Of a DNA stretch of 18,251 nucleotides, positions 8,401 through 16,776 are shown in pieces (within the stretch, counting starts at the first letter, position 1; each line of letters starts with the position of its first letter). The stretch is from an uncultured Prevotella sp. GTDB taxonomy: Bacteria > Bacteroidota > Bacteroidia > Bacteroidales > Bacteroidaceae. Location: NCBI GenBank assembly GCA_900770515.1, contig CAAHDP010000334.1, positions 1-18,251 of the forward strand. The letters are read 5' to 3'. A program made the translations under genes and the position numbers. Below the pieces are notes generated by a model. The model made no database searches and had not been told where the DNA came from. It was given only the letters and a program-made list of their open reading frames with translations.

Positions 8401-10482
8401 TTACTTCTCGTCTTCACCCTCTTGATCAGAACGGAATTCAAAAACGAGTTCGGATGCAGGGATATTACACTCCTCAAACATGCCATGAAGAATATTAATC
8501 TTGGTGGCAGTACTGTTGTCAGTCCATACGTACATACCTGGTGCAAGTTCGCGTCTCCACTCTTCAGGAGTCGCTGAGAAGCTGCACTTTTCATTTGCAC
8601 AAAGCCATTCTATAGTTGAACGTTTTTCTATAAGAATGTGTCCACATACCTGAATGAGCATTTCCTTCCATGTATTGACCGTGTATCTAACCCCATGGAG
8701 CATATACGCTTGAAGCTTCTTGCCTGTGAACTCATAATCCTCATCGTCAAGTGATGCAGATTCCGCCTCACGGCTCAACGGTTCAAATGATGTTGTAGGC
8801 ATAGGCCAAAGCCGCATAAACACATTCTGCAGTTCTTTCTGACGTGCTTTCAATTCTGTTTCAGTCCATTGTTTACATGACTTCACAGAGTTGTTCAACT
8901 GGAACGCACTGTCTTTGAAACCTTTCTCCATATCTCTTTTCTCAATAAAGGTAAGGTTGCTGTATTGAGAATTATATCCAGTGAGCGTGAGATTTGCCAT
9001 TGTGTGCAGATATTGCTCATGAATTCTTTCCCAATCTTCACCCAAGGTAGCTTTCCACTTGTCCGATAGGGTCTGTGGCATAATATGCTCAATCGTGATA
9101 TTCTTCTCGGTCAGTTCCTTCACCACATCATGACGTTCGTTATTGTCTTGGTTCTCCATGCGCTCGAGTATAAACATACGAGCATTGACAGGCATCTTAT
9201 ATACTTGGCGTGTCTTGAAATCGCCCTTCACTTCCTCGTCTGATGGAAACACCGAAGAACGCCCCTTCTTTAGCAGAACGTATTTCAGTACGTCAATATA
9301 TGAAGGTGAAGTCTCGTCACTCGACCTGTTGACGTGATTCAACACATCTCTGTGAAGTGTGGCAAAAACCTTATTCAAAGCATTCGATGGAAGATTGCAA
9401 ATGATTCTGCGAGCCCAGTAGGCTTCTATGACATCAAGAACTTGGTAGATTTCTGTTTCTGCTAATCCTACTTTAGTCGCATAGTCGAAGAATGCCATAA
9501 AGAAAGGATAAGCAATAGTAGAATCCAACGTCCGAAGCTGATTCAACTTTCTATTTAGCTTGGCTGTACCTACTTCTGCATTGTCAACTTGGCTGTAAAT
9601 CTTAGCATAGTGATGCATGTCTTCCAAGAGTGTTGCCCTATCAATGTCTGCAGTCTCTGCATACTCTTTGAATATAAAGTAGATTTTATCAATACGACCT
9701 ATCTTCCCTTGCTTCATGGTCAGGTAATCGCGTACAAAAGAAGACGGATCATACTTCGTGTACTCTTCAATAGGATTCCAATATCGAGTATACAAGTCAT
9801 CCTGAGCTTCTGGATCTAACGACATCAGCAAGTAATTACGTATCTTGTCTGCCTCACTCAAATCAAGACCTGTAGAGTTCAGACTCTCGAATATTAACTG
9901 CGGGTCATCATCTTCATCAAGACGAATATTGATGACCTCCAGCTTCTTGATGCTGTCAAACAGTTCTTCAATGGTTAGTCCGCAGTGGATAATCTTATCA
10001 TAGAAGAAGTCGTAGTTGCGGGTAACATTCGACTCCTTGATGTATTGTTCTTTTGGTTTATACAACAAAGCATCAAAAGCCTGCATATCCTTTTTGATTG
10101 GTTTCAGTTTTACCTTCCGCTCATTGTCCTGGAACTCATCAACGAGATAACACCTGAAGATTTTCGATACTAGTCTTGCATCATTCGCCATTATCAGCCC
10201 TTCTTTATGGGCATTGACCATGGCAATGAGTATCAAAGAAACAGTAGTGATTCTTTGCTGCCCATCAATAATGAATCTATCCTCCGTACCTGACTGGATG
10301 CTTGAAACGATACTGCCAAAGAAGTGACTCTTACGGTTACTACCATGCAGTTTCATCAAATCTTGGAACAACTGTTCGCAGTTTTCCTCTTTCCAATCAT
10401 AGTTACGCTGATAAAGGGGTATGATAAATCGCTTGTCTGCCCCATCAAAGAACTTTATAAGTGGTTGAGCGTCACCTTTCAT
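8401..10482 (-). CDS. DUF262-DUF1524 GmrSD-type endonuclease with extra C-terminal domain
   Basis: A 693-residue single-chain relative of the type IV restriction enzyme GmrSD. The N-terminal DUF262 (GmrS-like, ParB/Srx fold) has IPLYQRNYDW at 21-30 and the nucleotide-binding IIDGQQRITT at 71-80. The conserved FESLNSTGLDLSEADKIRNY lies at 198-217. The DUF1524 (GmrD-like HNH nuclease) has IEHIMPQTL with catalytic-type H466, then NLTLTGYN (497-504) and a following Lys-rich helix. Residues about 585-685 form a further domain I cannot name. Family members use nucleotide hydrolysis to cut DNA, classically DNA with modified cytosine; the substrate here is unknown. The gene is 3 bp after hsdS and 18 bp before jetA, so it sits in the same transcription unit as both. 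Confidence 0.9.
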   Translation of the reverse strand: MKGDAQPLIKFFDGADKRFIIPLYQRNYDWKEENCEQLFQDLMKLHGSNRKSHFFGSIVSSIQSGTEDRFIIDGQQRITTVSLILIAMVNAHKEGLIMANDARLVSKIFRCYLVDEFQDNERKVKLKPIKKDMQAFDALLYKPKEQYIKESNVTRNYDFFYDKIIHCGLTIEELFDSIKKLEVINIRLDEDDDPQLIFESLNSTGLDLSEADKIRNYLLMSLDPEAQDDLYTRYWNPIEEYTKYDPSSFVRDYLTMKQGKIGRIDKIYFIFKEYAETADIDRATLLEDMHHYAKIYSQVDNAEVGTAKLNRKLNQLRTLDSTIAYPFFMAFFDYATKVGLAETEIYQVLDVIEAYWARRIICNLPSNALNKVFATLHRDVLNHVNRSSDETSPSYIDVLKYVLLKKGRSSVFPSDEEVKGDFKTRQVYKMPVNARMFILERMENQDNNERHDVVKELTEKNITIEHIMPQTLSDKWKATLGEDWERIHEQYLHTMANLTLTGYNSQYSNLTFIEKRDMEKGFKDSAFQLNNSVKSCKQWTETELKARQKELQNVFMRLWPMPTTSFEPLSREAESASLDDEDYEFTGKKLQAYMLHGVRYTVNTWKEMLIQVCGHILIEKRSTIEWLCANEKCSFSATPEEWRRELAPGMYVWTDNSTATKINILHGMFEECNIPASELVFEFRSDQEGEDEK

Positions 10483-10485
10483 ATA

Positions 10486-11889
10486 TTAAACTAAAATCAT
10501 TTGTTCAACTTCTTTTTTTGCATTCTCAAGGATAGATTCTCCTTCTTCTTGCAGTTGTTTTGCTTGCTGGCGCATTGCATAGATGTGGTTCGCAATCTCC
10601 TTTTGTTTGACAATAGGTGGAAGAGGAATGGGCATACTTCGATATTCTTGTGCATTAATATTTGCTTGTACCGCAGGTCTTTGAATTGTATCAACCCAGT
10701 ACTTATAAATATTACTATTGCAATAATAAAACAAATAATCCGCATCTATTATATTTTCATTAAGAAAATATCTTATTAAATAGCCTGCAAATATTGCTTG
10801 TTCTTCCAAAAACTTGTGAATATAGCAACGTCCAACGGACCCACTTCTAGCAAAAAGAATATCATTTGGTTTCAACAAATAATCATTTTCGATGTTAGAT
10901 GCAGTTTTCTTGTCTGTCTGTTTTAGGTTTCCATATTCATCTATATCTGTGATTCTTATATACCTTATATCCCCTTTTTTATACTCGACTGCACTTTCAT
11001 TCGCCCCGTATTGTCCATTATTAAACGTAACATCACGAAGGGTCACCCATGTATATATACCTTTTAGGCTTTTGATAAAAGAATAATTCTTGTTGAATTT
11101 TGGATCAAGTCTATCTTCCAAATCACTTCGGTTCACCTTGAATATTCTATTCTTCAAATCTGTCTTGATTTCCGGAAGAGTTATCCCAAGTTCATTGAGA
11201 ATATATGCGTCAACGTTATCCAGAAGCTGTTTTGCTTCGGATTCCTTTTGTTTCTTTAATTCAATTGCTCTATCAATTGGAGAAAAGTCAATGCCTTCAA
11301 TAATTGGCAGATTTTTAACTGAAGGATAATCTAAAGCAGGTCTGGTCCCTCCTGTTGAGTGACGCGATGCTATCTTTTCTATTATATCCAAATTTAGATA
11401 TCTCGCAAGATATTTGCTTATTTCTTTATTACCCGTTTTAACAACAACCATATGTTGGTTTGTGTTACCAATGAAGCCTTCTGGTGCAACAGATGCGATA
11501 GCCATTCGTCCGACACCAGTAATTTTAACAAGCAAATCTCCTTCAGAAACTTGACTTCTAGCAAGCATTCCTTCATGCGTCTCCTTATTGATGTACAAAT
11601 AATCATCAAATGACAATGTACCATCAGTATTAAGATTTTGTACTCTTAGAAATGGAACTCCTGTTTCCTTGTCCGCATAGTATTTGTCACCTTCCGTCTT
11701 TTTGGGTGTTGCACCTCCAGATACAGAAAGAGCATAGTCACGTAGTTTATGAGAAGACTTTCCTCGTATGATCTTCTCTAAATCTGCAATAGAAGGTCTA
11801 TAGAACTCAGGTTCTAGCCTTCCTTCAATCTCCGACCGTTGAACGATGAAGACTTTGTTGTTATCAATATAATGGGGTACTTGATACAT
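10486..11889 (-). CDS. hsdS: Type I/BcgI-like DNA specificity subunit (HsdS)
   Basis: A 467-residue S subunit with two target-recognition domains (about 40-205 and 250-425), each followed by a conserved helix (PIDRAIELKKQKESEAKQLL at 204-223; KQKEIANHIYAMRQQAKQL at 428-446). The halves are internally repeated: IVQRSEIEGRLEPEF at 15-29 and KVNRSDLEDRLDPKF at 251-265. Recognition segments such as VPFLRVQNLN and IRYIRITDID are typical of the fold. It would dictate the DNA site modified and cut by the RM protein encoded two genes upstream, giving a bipartite recognition site. The gene starts 6 bp after the DGNHR fusion gene and is AT-richer than its 3' neighbours, consistent with exchange of recognition domains. 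Confidence 0.93.
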   Translation of the reverse strand: MYQVPHYIDNNKVFIVQRSEIEGRLEPEFYRPSIADLEKIIRGKSSHKLRDYALSVSGGATPKKTEGDKYYADKETGVPFLRVQNLNTDGTLSFDDYLYINKETHEGMLARSQVSEGDLLVKITGVGRMAIASVAPEGFIGNTNQHMVVVKTGNKEISKYLARYLNLDIIEKIASRHSTGGTRPALDYPSVKNLPIIEGIDFSPIDRAIELKKQKESEAKQLLDNVDAYILNELGITLPEIKTDLKNRIFKVNRSDLEDRLDPKFNKNYSFIKSLKGIYTWVTLRDVTFNNGQYGANESAVEYKKGDIRYIRITDIDEYGNLKQTDKKTASNIENDYLLKPNDILFARSGSVGRCYIHKFLEEQAIFAGYLIRYFLNENIIDADYLFYYCNSNIYKYWVDTIQRPAVQANINAQEYRSMPIPLPPIVKQKEIANHIYAMRQQAKQLQEEGESILENAKKEVEQMILV

Positions 11890-11895
11890 GATAAT

Positions 11896-13413
11896 CTATC
11901 TTTTGATTAAGCCATAATTCTTTTCTAACACTTCCAAGATGTTATCCTCTATGACTTTAGCAAGTGACGTTGCTCTACAAGAATCATCATACACATGATA
12001 AGTGTCATTTTTATAGTCTGATTTCGGCTCTGGACTATCTTTACGTCTGACAATTATCACTTGTTTGTCTTCTAATGCACGTGCCCATCCCATTTCATAT
12101 AGGACATTCGGATTATTGTCTGTGATATCGGCAAAGACTATTTTTGCTTTCTTAATTTTGTTTATAATATCTTGTATTTGATCTTGTGTAGCCCCTTTTT
12201 CACACATAATAGGGAACAAAGATATGTTTATATTATATTTCTTAGAGATTTCATTAATTTTATTATTATAGATTGTGTTATAGTCTGCAACTATCTCAGA
12301 ATTCCCTTCGAAATAAGGCATTGCGACAAAAACTTTTATCTCTTGAGAACTTATTTTGTCATATAAACTTATCAGACTATCAGCACTAACTTCATAAGAA
12401 ACCTCAAAAATATGATTGTTAAGAATCCAATTTTTGAAGCCGTTAAACTTAGCATTTCCTTTAATGTGATACCAAAGGAATGCCATGAGTAAACCAATGC
12501 TTCTGTTTGACTGCAATATTGTATTCTCTCCATAAAGAGTGTTTACAGCCTGAAGAGAATTTGAAACGGCCTTTACGCATTTGGCTTCTGCAAATCCATC
12601 ATCGAGCATTCGTTTAAAAACATAATTGTAGAAAGTTCTGAAGTTATTTTCAATAATATGGCTGAGATTCGTAAAAATTGATGGTGATACAAGTTCTATC
12701 AGTTGACGTGTAAATATGGGATATTTGCCTTGAAAAATCTCTACCAGTTCGTCTTCACTAAAGTTATTTGTATCATCAATCATTACACGTAAGTTCTCTT
12801 CAGACGTAAGAGGTATTGTTTTTGTGTTTATATTATGGAAGAAAACCTTTGTTGCCTTATCAAAATCTTTTTCATCAGAATTCTCTATTTTATGCTCTTC
12901 TTTATCATAATACTCTGTGCCAAGCAAAATGCAGAATGGAACAATCATTCTATTTACTTTCTCATTTTCCGATTTTTCCGCAGCATTAAGCCGATGATTG
13001 CCATCAATTCTATGCAATTGCTTCCCTAGTGATTCATCAAGGTCTAATTCGACAATCTTTACCTTCTCTAAACTATCCTTTGAAAAACCAATTTCTTTGA
13101 CATTTAATAGCGTTTTATCAAAAGAAACGTTACATTTGTAATTCTTAGCTTTTTGCAATAAGACGATTGGTTCAGGGTCGGTATTACCCTTCTTTTCCTT
13201 GAAAGCATATTTTATTTTATAACTTAAAATGACTTCGGGGAAAAAGAGATATGTTTGGGTTTCAAGAAAATCACTAATGTCACTTCTGTCAAGCAGTCCT
13301 CTTTGGTAACTGTAATCTGCTTCTGAGATTCGAGCCAAATCTTTTATATTGGCAAAACCTCTAAGACATAATTGACCATTAAGTGAATTATCCAATATAC
13401 CTGTTAGTTTCAT
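11896..13413 (-). CDS. DGQHR/DndB-like domain fused to a nucleoside deoxyribosyltransferase/TIR-like domain
   Basis: A 505-residue two-part protein. Residues about 30-340 match the pattern of DGQHR/DndB/ParB-like proteins: SYQRGLLDRSDISDFLE (35-51), LHRIDGNHRLNAAEK (133-147, with DGNHR in place of DGQHR) and FFHNINTKTIPLTSEENLRV (191-210). Residues 359-500 form a Rossmann-like module: IKVFVAMPYF at 359-368, then KIVFADITDNNPNVLYEMGW (424-443), the signature region of nucleoside 2-deoxyribosyltransferase-like and some TIR-like domains, with E440 as candidate catalytic Glu. Known relatives hydrolyse N-glycosidic bonds of nucleotides or NAD; activity here is inferred. The gene overlaps the methylase stop by 4 bp and precedes hsdS by 6 bp, so it sits inside the restriction-modification cassette. 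It has no counterpart in standard hsd operons. Confidence 0.75.
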   Translation of the reverse strand: MKLTGILDNSLNGQLCLRGFANIKDLARISEADYSYQRGLLDRSDISDFLETQTYLFFPEVILSYKIKYAFKEKKGNTDPEPIVLLQKAKNYKCNVSFDKTLLNVKEIGFSKDSLEKVKIVELDLDESLGKQLHRIDGNHRLNAAEKSENEKVNRMIVPFCILLGTEYYDKEEHKIENSDEKDFDKATKVFFHNINTKTIPLTSEENLRVMIDDTNNFSEDELVEIFQGKYPIFTRQLIELVSPSIFTNLSHIIENNFRTFYNYVFKRMLDDGFAEAKCVKAVSNSLQAVNTLYGENTILQSNRSIGLLMAFLWYHIKGNAKFNGFKNWILNNHIFEVSYEVSADSLISLYDKISSQEIKVFVAMPYFEGNSEIVADYNTIYNNKINEISKKYNINISLFPIMCEKGATQDQIQDIINKIKKAKIVFADITDNNPNVLYEMGWARALEDKQVIIVRRKDSPEPKSDYKNDTYHVYDDSCRATSLAKVIEDNILEVLEKNYGLIKR

Positions 13414-15584
13414 ATTCTATCCAAACTAATAATGAACTTTTTTAATTCTTCACCAATAATATCCAACTCATTAACCGCAGTTTTCTTGCCTGTTGCATCA
13501 TAGCCTATATCTTCTGCTATTGCCATGAAGATAGGGTAATCAGGGAGTTCCTTCTGTTTGCGAGCCAGATAGTTATCTATAAGCGTTGACTTTAAATCAT
13601 CTATTTTAGCAGCATACTCTGCCAATAACTCAGCGTTCCATTCTTTATAAGCTTGAGTTTGCTTTATTGCAGTTGCTGACTTTAAATCGTGCGACTTCAG
13701 CGAATCAACCTTTTCTTTCTGCTTCTGCCTAATTTCCCTGTCCCAGAGGTCTCTTTTCGCAATGTAGTCAGCATCTTTCAGAAGCTTCGCCTCAATTGAT
13801 TTCTTCTTGCTTTCAAGTTCTTCCGTATGATCTTTCGGCCATTTCTTTAGGAATAAAACAGAACTTTTTACTCCTGCTCCATTTGCAGCAAAAGCAGTTT
13901 GTGGCATACTCACAACAGCGACGATACGGAACCAGTCTTCCAATTGAGTACGCACATACTGCATACTGCTATTTGTGAGAATTCCATCAGGCAATACAAT
14001 GGCAAGCATTCCTCCTTCTTTTAGGAACAAATAATCCTGCTCAATGAAAAGAACCTCACTTTGTTGTCCATCACGGGTATTATCACCAGCCTTAGCTTTA
14101 ACCGCAAGCCAATCTTCTTCCTTTTTGCCTAACTGATAGGTTTTAAGGTATGCCTGTTCTGTCTGCCGAATGTTACTTCCGAAAGGTGGATTAGTAATGA
14201 TGAAATCAAATGTTCCATACTCGAAGCCTTTATTGCCTGTGCGCTCTTTGATTGCGGCATCAGAGACTAGTCCATCAGATGTTATGACATTTGTATGACC
14301 ATCATCATGAATAATCATATTCATCTTGGCTGCACGTGAAATCTGCTCATTGATTTCTATTCCATAAAGGTTCTTTTCGGCAAAGTCATGCCAATATGGG
14401 AACCACTTGGCATATTGTTTTGCATCATTTTTGTAATTCGGATAATAATCAGTGGCTTCGTTTCGTACTTTATTGAGAGCATAGAGCAAGAATCCGCCAC
14501 TACCACATGATGTATCCAATACTTTTGAATCATGCGTAATAGGAAGCACGTCAACAATAAATTTAACGATTTCACGAGGTGTAAAGTATTGCCCGAAATT
14601 TCCGCGGAAGAATGAACCCATAAAAGTTTCAAACGCACGGCCCTTACTATCAAGATCTGTTTCCCCAAGGTTTACACTTTCAAGATAGCTCACAACGGTC
14701 CTAATTTTCTCAGGAGTTAATCGAATGTTGTCACGGAACACTTCTGCATCACGCTTTCGTCCTTCTTCATAAAGAGCTTTTACCCTGTTGTACAGATTGT
14801 CATTTTCTTTAAGCCTGCGTTTGTGCTCGTCCTTTTCTTCTTTCTTTGATATTGTTATGATTTGGAAATCGTATGGTTCACCCATCTTTCTTGGCTTGCG
14901 TTCATCCCAGATCTTGCAAAATATGAGCTTATCAAGTTCATCAAAAGCTTCAGATGGATTCAACTGGCCTCCAGCCCATAATGCTTCATGAGCTTGTTTA
15001 AATCGACGAGTCAAATCAGCTTGATCAATAACAGACAAATCAAAGAAACGCTGCTTCCCGTCTTCTTTCGGAAGATGTTCTGCACCATAAACATACTTGT
15101 AGTTAGCTATTTCTTGAACACCATATTGTGGTATATCAGGAAGCTGATTACGTGTATTTTGAGTCTTGTCAACTTCAAAATACTCATTCTTAATGCCAGA
15201 GGTTACCCAAACATATTTCACCTCACCAGGCAAAGCAAATGCATAACTATATGCTTGATTGATGGCTTGTTGAAACTCTGCCTCACTAACTTCCTGTTTT
15301 TTACATTCAACAAGAATTAAAGGCCTGAGGCACAATTCATCACCATAGACAACAATATCCGCCTCCTTAACTTCGCTTCCCATCGTTACGGGCACAAACA
15401 AGCGAATAAGATACACTGGATAATTATAGTCAAGTATCAACTGAAGAAAAGTTAATGCTTGGACCTTTTCTTCTGGGTTGTTATAGTTTCGCTCTTTGCC
15501 TTGGTAGCAATATTTTATTCGAGACTTATCTTCATTAAAAGAAATAAGTCCTTTTTCAATTCCAATCTGTATATAATCTTTCAT
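13410..15584 (-). CDS. HsdR-N nuclease fused to N6-adenine methyltransferase (BcgI-like RM subunit)
   Basis: A 724-residue fusion. The N-terminal 1-170 resembles the type I HsdR N-terminal PD-(D/E)xK nuclease: D76 in VKEADIVVY, E93 and K95 in LILVECKK, and a QxxxY at 110-114. The rest is an HsdM-type methyltransferase: FGQYFTPREIV (330-340), SAM-binding DTSCGSGGF (357-365, motif I), EKNLYGIEIN, and catalytic NPPF (465-468, motif IV). A helical tail (about 610-724) probably contacts the S subunit. No helicase motifs occur and no separate hsdR is in the window, so cleavage would depend on this chain, as in BcgI-type systems. It starts 20 bp after the winged-helix ORF and overlaps the next gene by 4 bp. 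Alternative: a methylase with a regulatory R-N domain that does not cut. Confidence 0.9.
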   Translation of the reverse strand: MKDYIQIGIEKGLISFNEDKSRIKYCYQGKERNYNNPEEKVQALTFLQLILDYNYPVYLIRLFVPVTMGSEVKEADIVVYGDELCLRPLILVECKKQEVSEAEFQQAINQAYSYAFALPGEVKYVWVTSGIKNEYFEVDKTQNTRNQLPDIPQYGVQEIANYKYVYGAEHLPKEDGKQRFFDLSVIDQADLTRRFKQAHEALWAGGQLNPSEAFDELDKLIFCKIWDERKPRKMGEPYDFQIITISKKEEKDEHKRRLKENDNLYNRVKALYEEGRKRDAEVFRDNIRLTPEKIRTVVSYLESVNLGETDLDSKGRAFETFMGSFFRGNFGQYFTPREIVKFIVDVLPITHDSKVLDTSCGSGGFLLYALNKVRNEATDYYPNYKNDAKQYAKWFPYWHDFAEKNLYGIEINEQISRAAKMNMIIHDDGHTNVITSDGLVSDAAIKERTGNKGFEYGTFDFIITNPPFGSNIRQTEQAYLKTYQLGKKEEDWLAVKAKAGDNTRDGQQSEVLFIEQDYLFLKEGGMLAIVLPDGILTNSSMQYVRTQLEDWFRIVAVVSMPQTAFAANGAGVKSSVLFLKKWPKDHTEELESKKKSIEAKLLKDADYIAKRDLWDREIRQKQKEKVDSLKSHDLKSATAIKQTQAYKEWNAELLAEYAAKIDDLKSTLIDNYLARKQKELPDYPIFMAIAEDIGYDATGKKTAVNELDIIGEELKKFIISLDRI

Positions 15585-15604
15585 CTTGACTGTTGCTATA
15601 AATA

Positions 15605-15871
15605 TTACTCAATCACACTCTTCTTCCAACTCTTTGCCTTCTCCGTTAGTCGGTACATCTGTTTTGGATGATTAGGCTGTTCTGGATATTTCCGTTCAAT
15701 ACTGCCATCTGCCAGTGCAGGAGCGATATAACTATCATGCATTGTTTTACGTCTGACTATTGAACATAGTTTCATCATCTCAGAAATATCAAGGTAATCA
15801 TCGTTCATTACTGTCACTAATTTTTCTACTTGGGCGGTCAAATTCCTTTTTTTTGTCCATTCTGCCATCAA
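15605..15871 (-). CDS. Small winged-helix protein, or remnant of a larger gene
   Basis: An 88-residue ORF (TTG at 15871, ATG at 15868) with a winged-helix pattern: LDISEMMKLCSIVRRKTMHD, then YIAPALADGSIERKYPEQ and NHPKQMYRLTEKAKS. This closely parallels the C-terminal domain of the Fic pseudogene at the far end of the train. The same frame stays open back to 16057 (about 60 more codons, including LVAVYCHSKYQNEELIIFTI) but has no ATG, GTG or TTG there. The gene may therefore be a short DNA-binding regulator or the 3' remnant of a longer protein whose 5' part was lost. Position just before the RM gene would suit a controller; this is speculative. Confidence 0.5.
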   Translation of the reverse strand: MMAEWTKKRNLTAQVEKLVTVMNDDYLDISEMMKLCSIVRRKTMHDSYIAPALADGSIERKYPEQPNHPKQMYRLTEKAKSWKKSVIE

Positions 15872-16087
15872 TGTAGCCTTTGGAATGAAAGCATCAATAT
15901 TGAACGATGAGATGGCACAATCTTTTGTTTCCAGCTCATTGCAGATACAATCAAGTATTCCATATATCGTAAATATTATCAGCTCTTCATTTTGGTATTT
16001 ACTATGGCAATAAACTGCAACCAGACGGTTGAGATCTGCTGTTGACCATAAAGAAGTTTATTATGGAGTATGCATAACCTTTCATAG

Positions 16088-16477
16088 TTAGAATATTGAT
16101 TTAATGTATCCAATAAGTTCTTTATTGTTGCAACAGGGAACTTCAAGAGATCTGCCTCCATTGAATCCATGTTTGGATAATTCTTGCTCAGAAAGCATTG
16201 TGCCTTCGTATTCCTCAAGAAGTTCAAGTTTGTAAGTAATATCATTTGGTGGCGTTTCAACCCAGAATTCTTTGTCTTCACGTTTGCAATTCTCTGCAGT
16301 TACAACCATCTTGAAGCGTATACAACGCTCATCTGACATAAAAAGATATACAACGTCTCCGATAGAAAAACGTGCTCTTCCCATTCTCCAGCTAATGAAT
16401 CCAAGACTATGGATTGCATCAGCATGTCTACATCTTTTTCTATTGGCAAAGGCAAGCCAAGTGCGATTATTTGACAT
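16088..16477 (-). CDS. EVE/PUA-like domain protein, probable modified-base reader
   Basis: About 129 residues from the ATG at 16477. It starts MSNNRTWLAFANRKR, then shows DAIHSLGFISWRMGRARFSI followed by GDVVYLFMSDE and CIRFKMVV, and ends with LSEQELSKHGFNGGRS. This follows the EVE/PUA-like pattern of an aromatic start, an acidic GDxVYxY strand and an R-rich C-terminal turn. EVE-like domains bind modified bases (5mC, hydroxymethyl-C or RNA modifications) and often accompany type IV nucleases; here no nuclease domain is fused. A frame extension to a TTG at 16534 is open but would begin inside the promoter box, so the ATG is preferred. It is the first gene of the defence train. Confidence 0.65.
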   Translation of the reverse strand: MSNNRTWLAFANRKRCRHADAIHSLGFISWRMGRARFSIGDVVYLFMSDERCIRFKMVVTAENCKREDKEFWVETPPNDITYKLELLEEYEGTMLSEQELSKHGFNGGRSLEVPCCNNKELIGYIKSIF

Positions 16478-16531
16478 AATTAACGTGGATATGATGAAAT
16501 GTATGTAACTGACATTTTTAATTATCAAGGA

Positions 16532-16539
16532 CAAAGATA
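16532..16539 (-). promoter_or_regulatory. Probable promoter -7 box (TATCTTTG) of the defence operon
   Basis: The minus strand reads TATCTTTG, matching TAnnTTTG, about 55 nt upstream of the EVE-like ATG. A start near 16525 would leave a leader of roughly 48 nt. There is no good -33 TTTG at standard spacing, so strength is uncertain. It is the only consensus box I found in the gap ahead of the operon. Confidence 0.5.
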
Positions 16540-16671
16540 ATCATTTTTTCTAAGCCTCCATAATTATTATTGCTGTTTCTTTATTTTTTAGCAGTAATTT
16601 GAATTTATGTGTAATTTATAAAGCATAACGCACCTATCCTTAGTTAAATACTGATTTTACATTTATCCCCC
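16540..16671. other. AT-rich intergenic region without recognisable genes
   Basis: Together with the hairpin and inverted repeat to its right, this makes up the roughly 300-bp gap between the defence train and the YhcG pseudogene. Frames on both strands are short. Nothing else was recognised here beyond the upstream part of the promoter. Confidence 0.6.
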
Positions 16672-16720
16672 AAAAGGCGTACAACTGAAATCATAATGAT
16701 TTTTGTTGTACGCTTTTTTA
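16672..16720. terminator. Strong hairpin terminator, possibly bidirectional
   Basis: GCGTACAAC (16677-16685) and GTTGTACGC (16705-16713) form a 9-bp stem. The 19-nt loop contains a second inner pairing (AATCAT with ATGATT). A TTTTTTT tract follows on the plus strand (16714-16720) and AAAA precedes the stem, giving a short U-run on the minus strand. It lies about 120 bp past the end of the YhcG pseudogene (minus strand) and upstream of the defence promoter, so it would insulate that promoter from read-through. Confidence 0.7.
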
Positions 16721-16741
16721 GTGTTTAAGTGAGTTGAGGTA

Positions 16742-16776
16742 GTGTAAACTGAACTGTGTTACGACTCTGTTTACAC
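16742..16776. repeat. 8-bp inverted repeat GTGTAAAC / GTTTACAC
   Basis: GTGTAAAC at 16742-16749 and GTTTACAC at 16769-16776 are separated by 19 bp. The TGTGTAAA-like motif recalls IS256-family terminal repeats, but no transposase is adjacent, so at most it is a leftover end. Operator function is equally possible. Confidence 0.35.

Noticed and set aside
15979..16281. 100-residue minus-strand ORF overlapping the EVE-like gene
   Set aside because: It overlaps most of the 3' half of the EVE-like frame out of phase, and the EVE frame has the family motifs. Its last 35 codons could be real sequence from a shifted gene but cannot be supported.
16478..16534. N-terminal extension of the EVE-like protein from a TTG at 16534
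   Set aside because: It would start inside the TATCTTTG promoter box, and the family-like sequence begins at the ATG at 16477.
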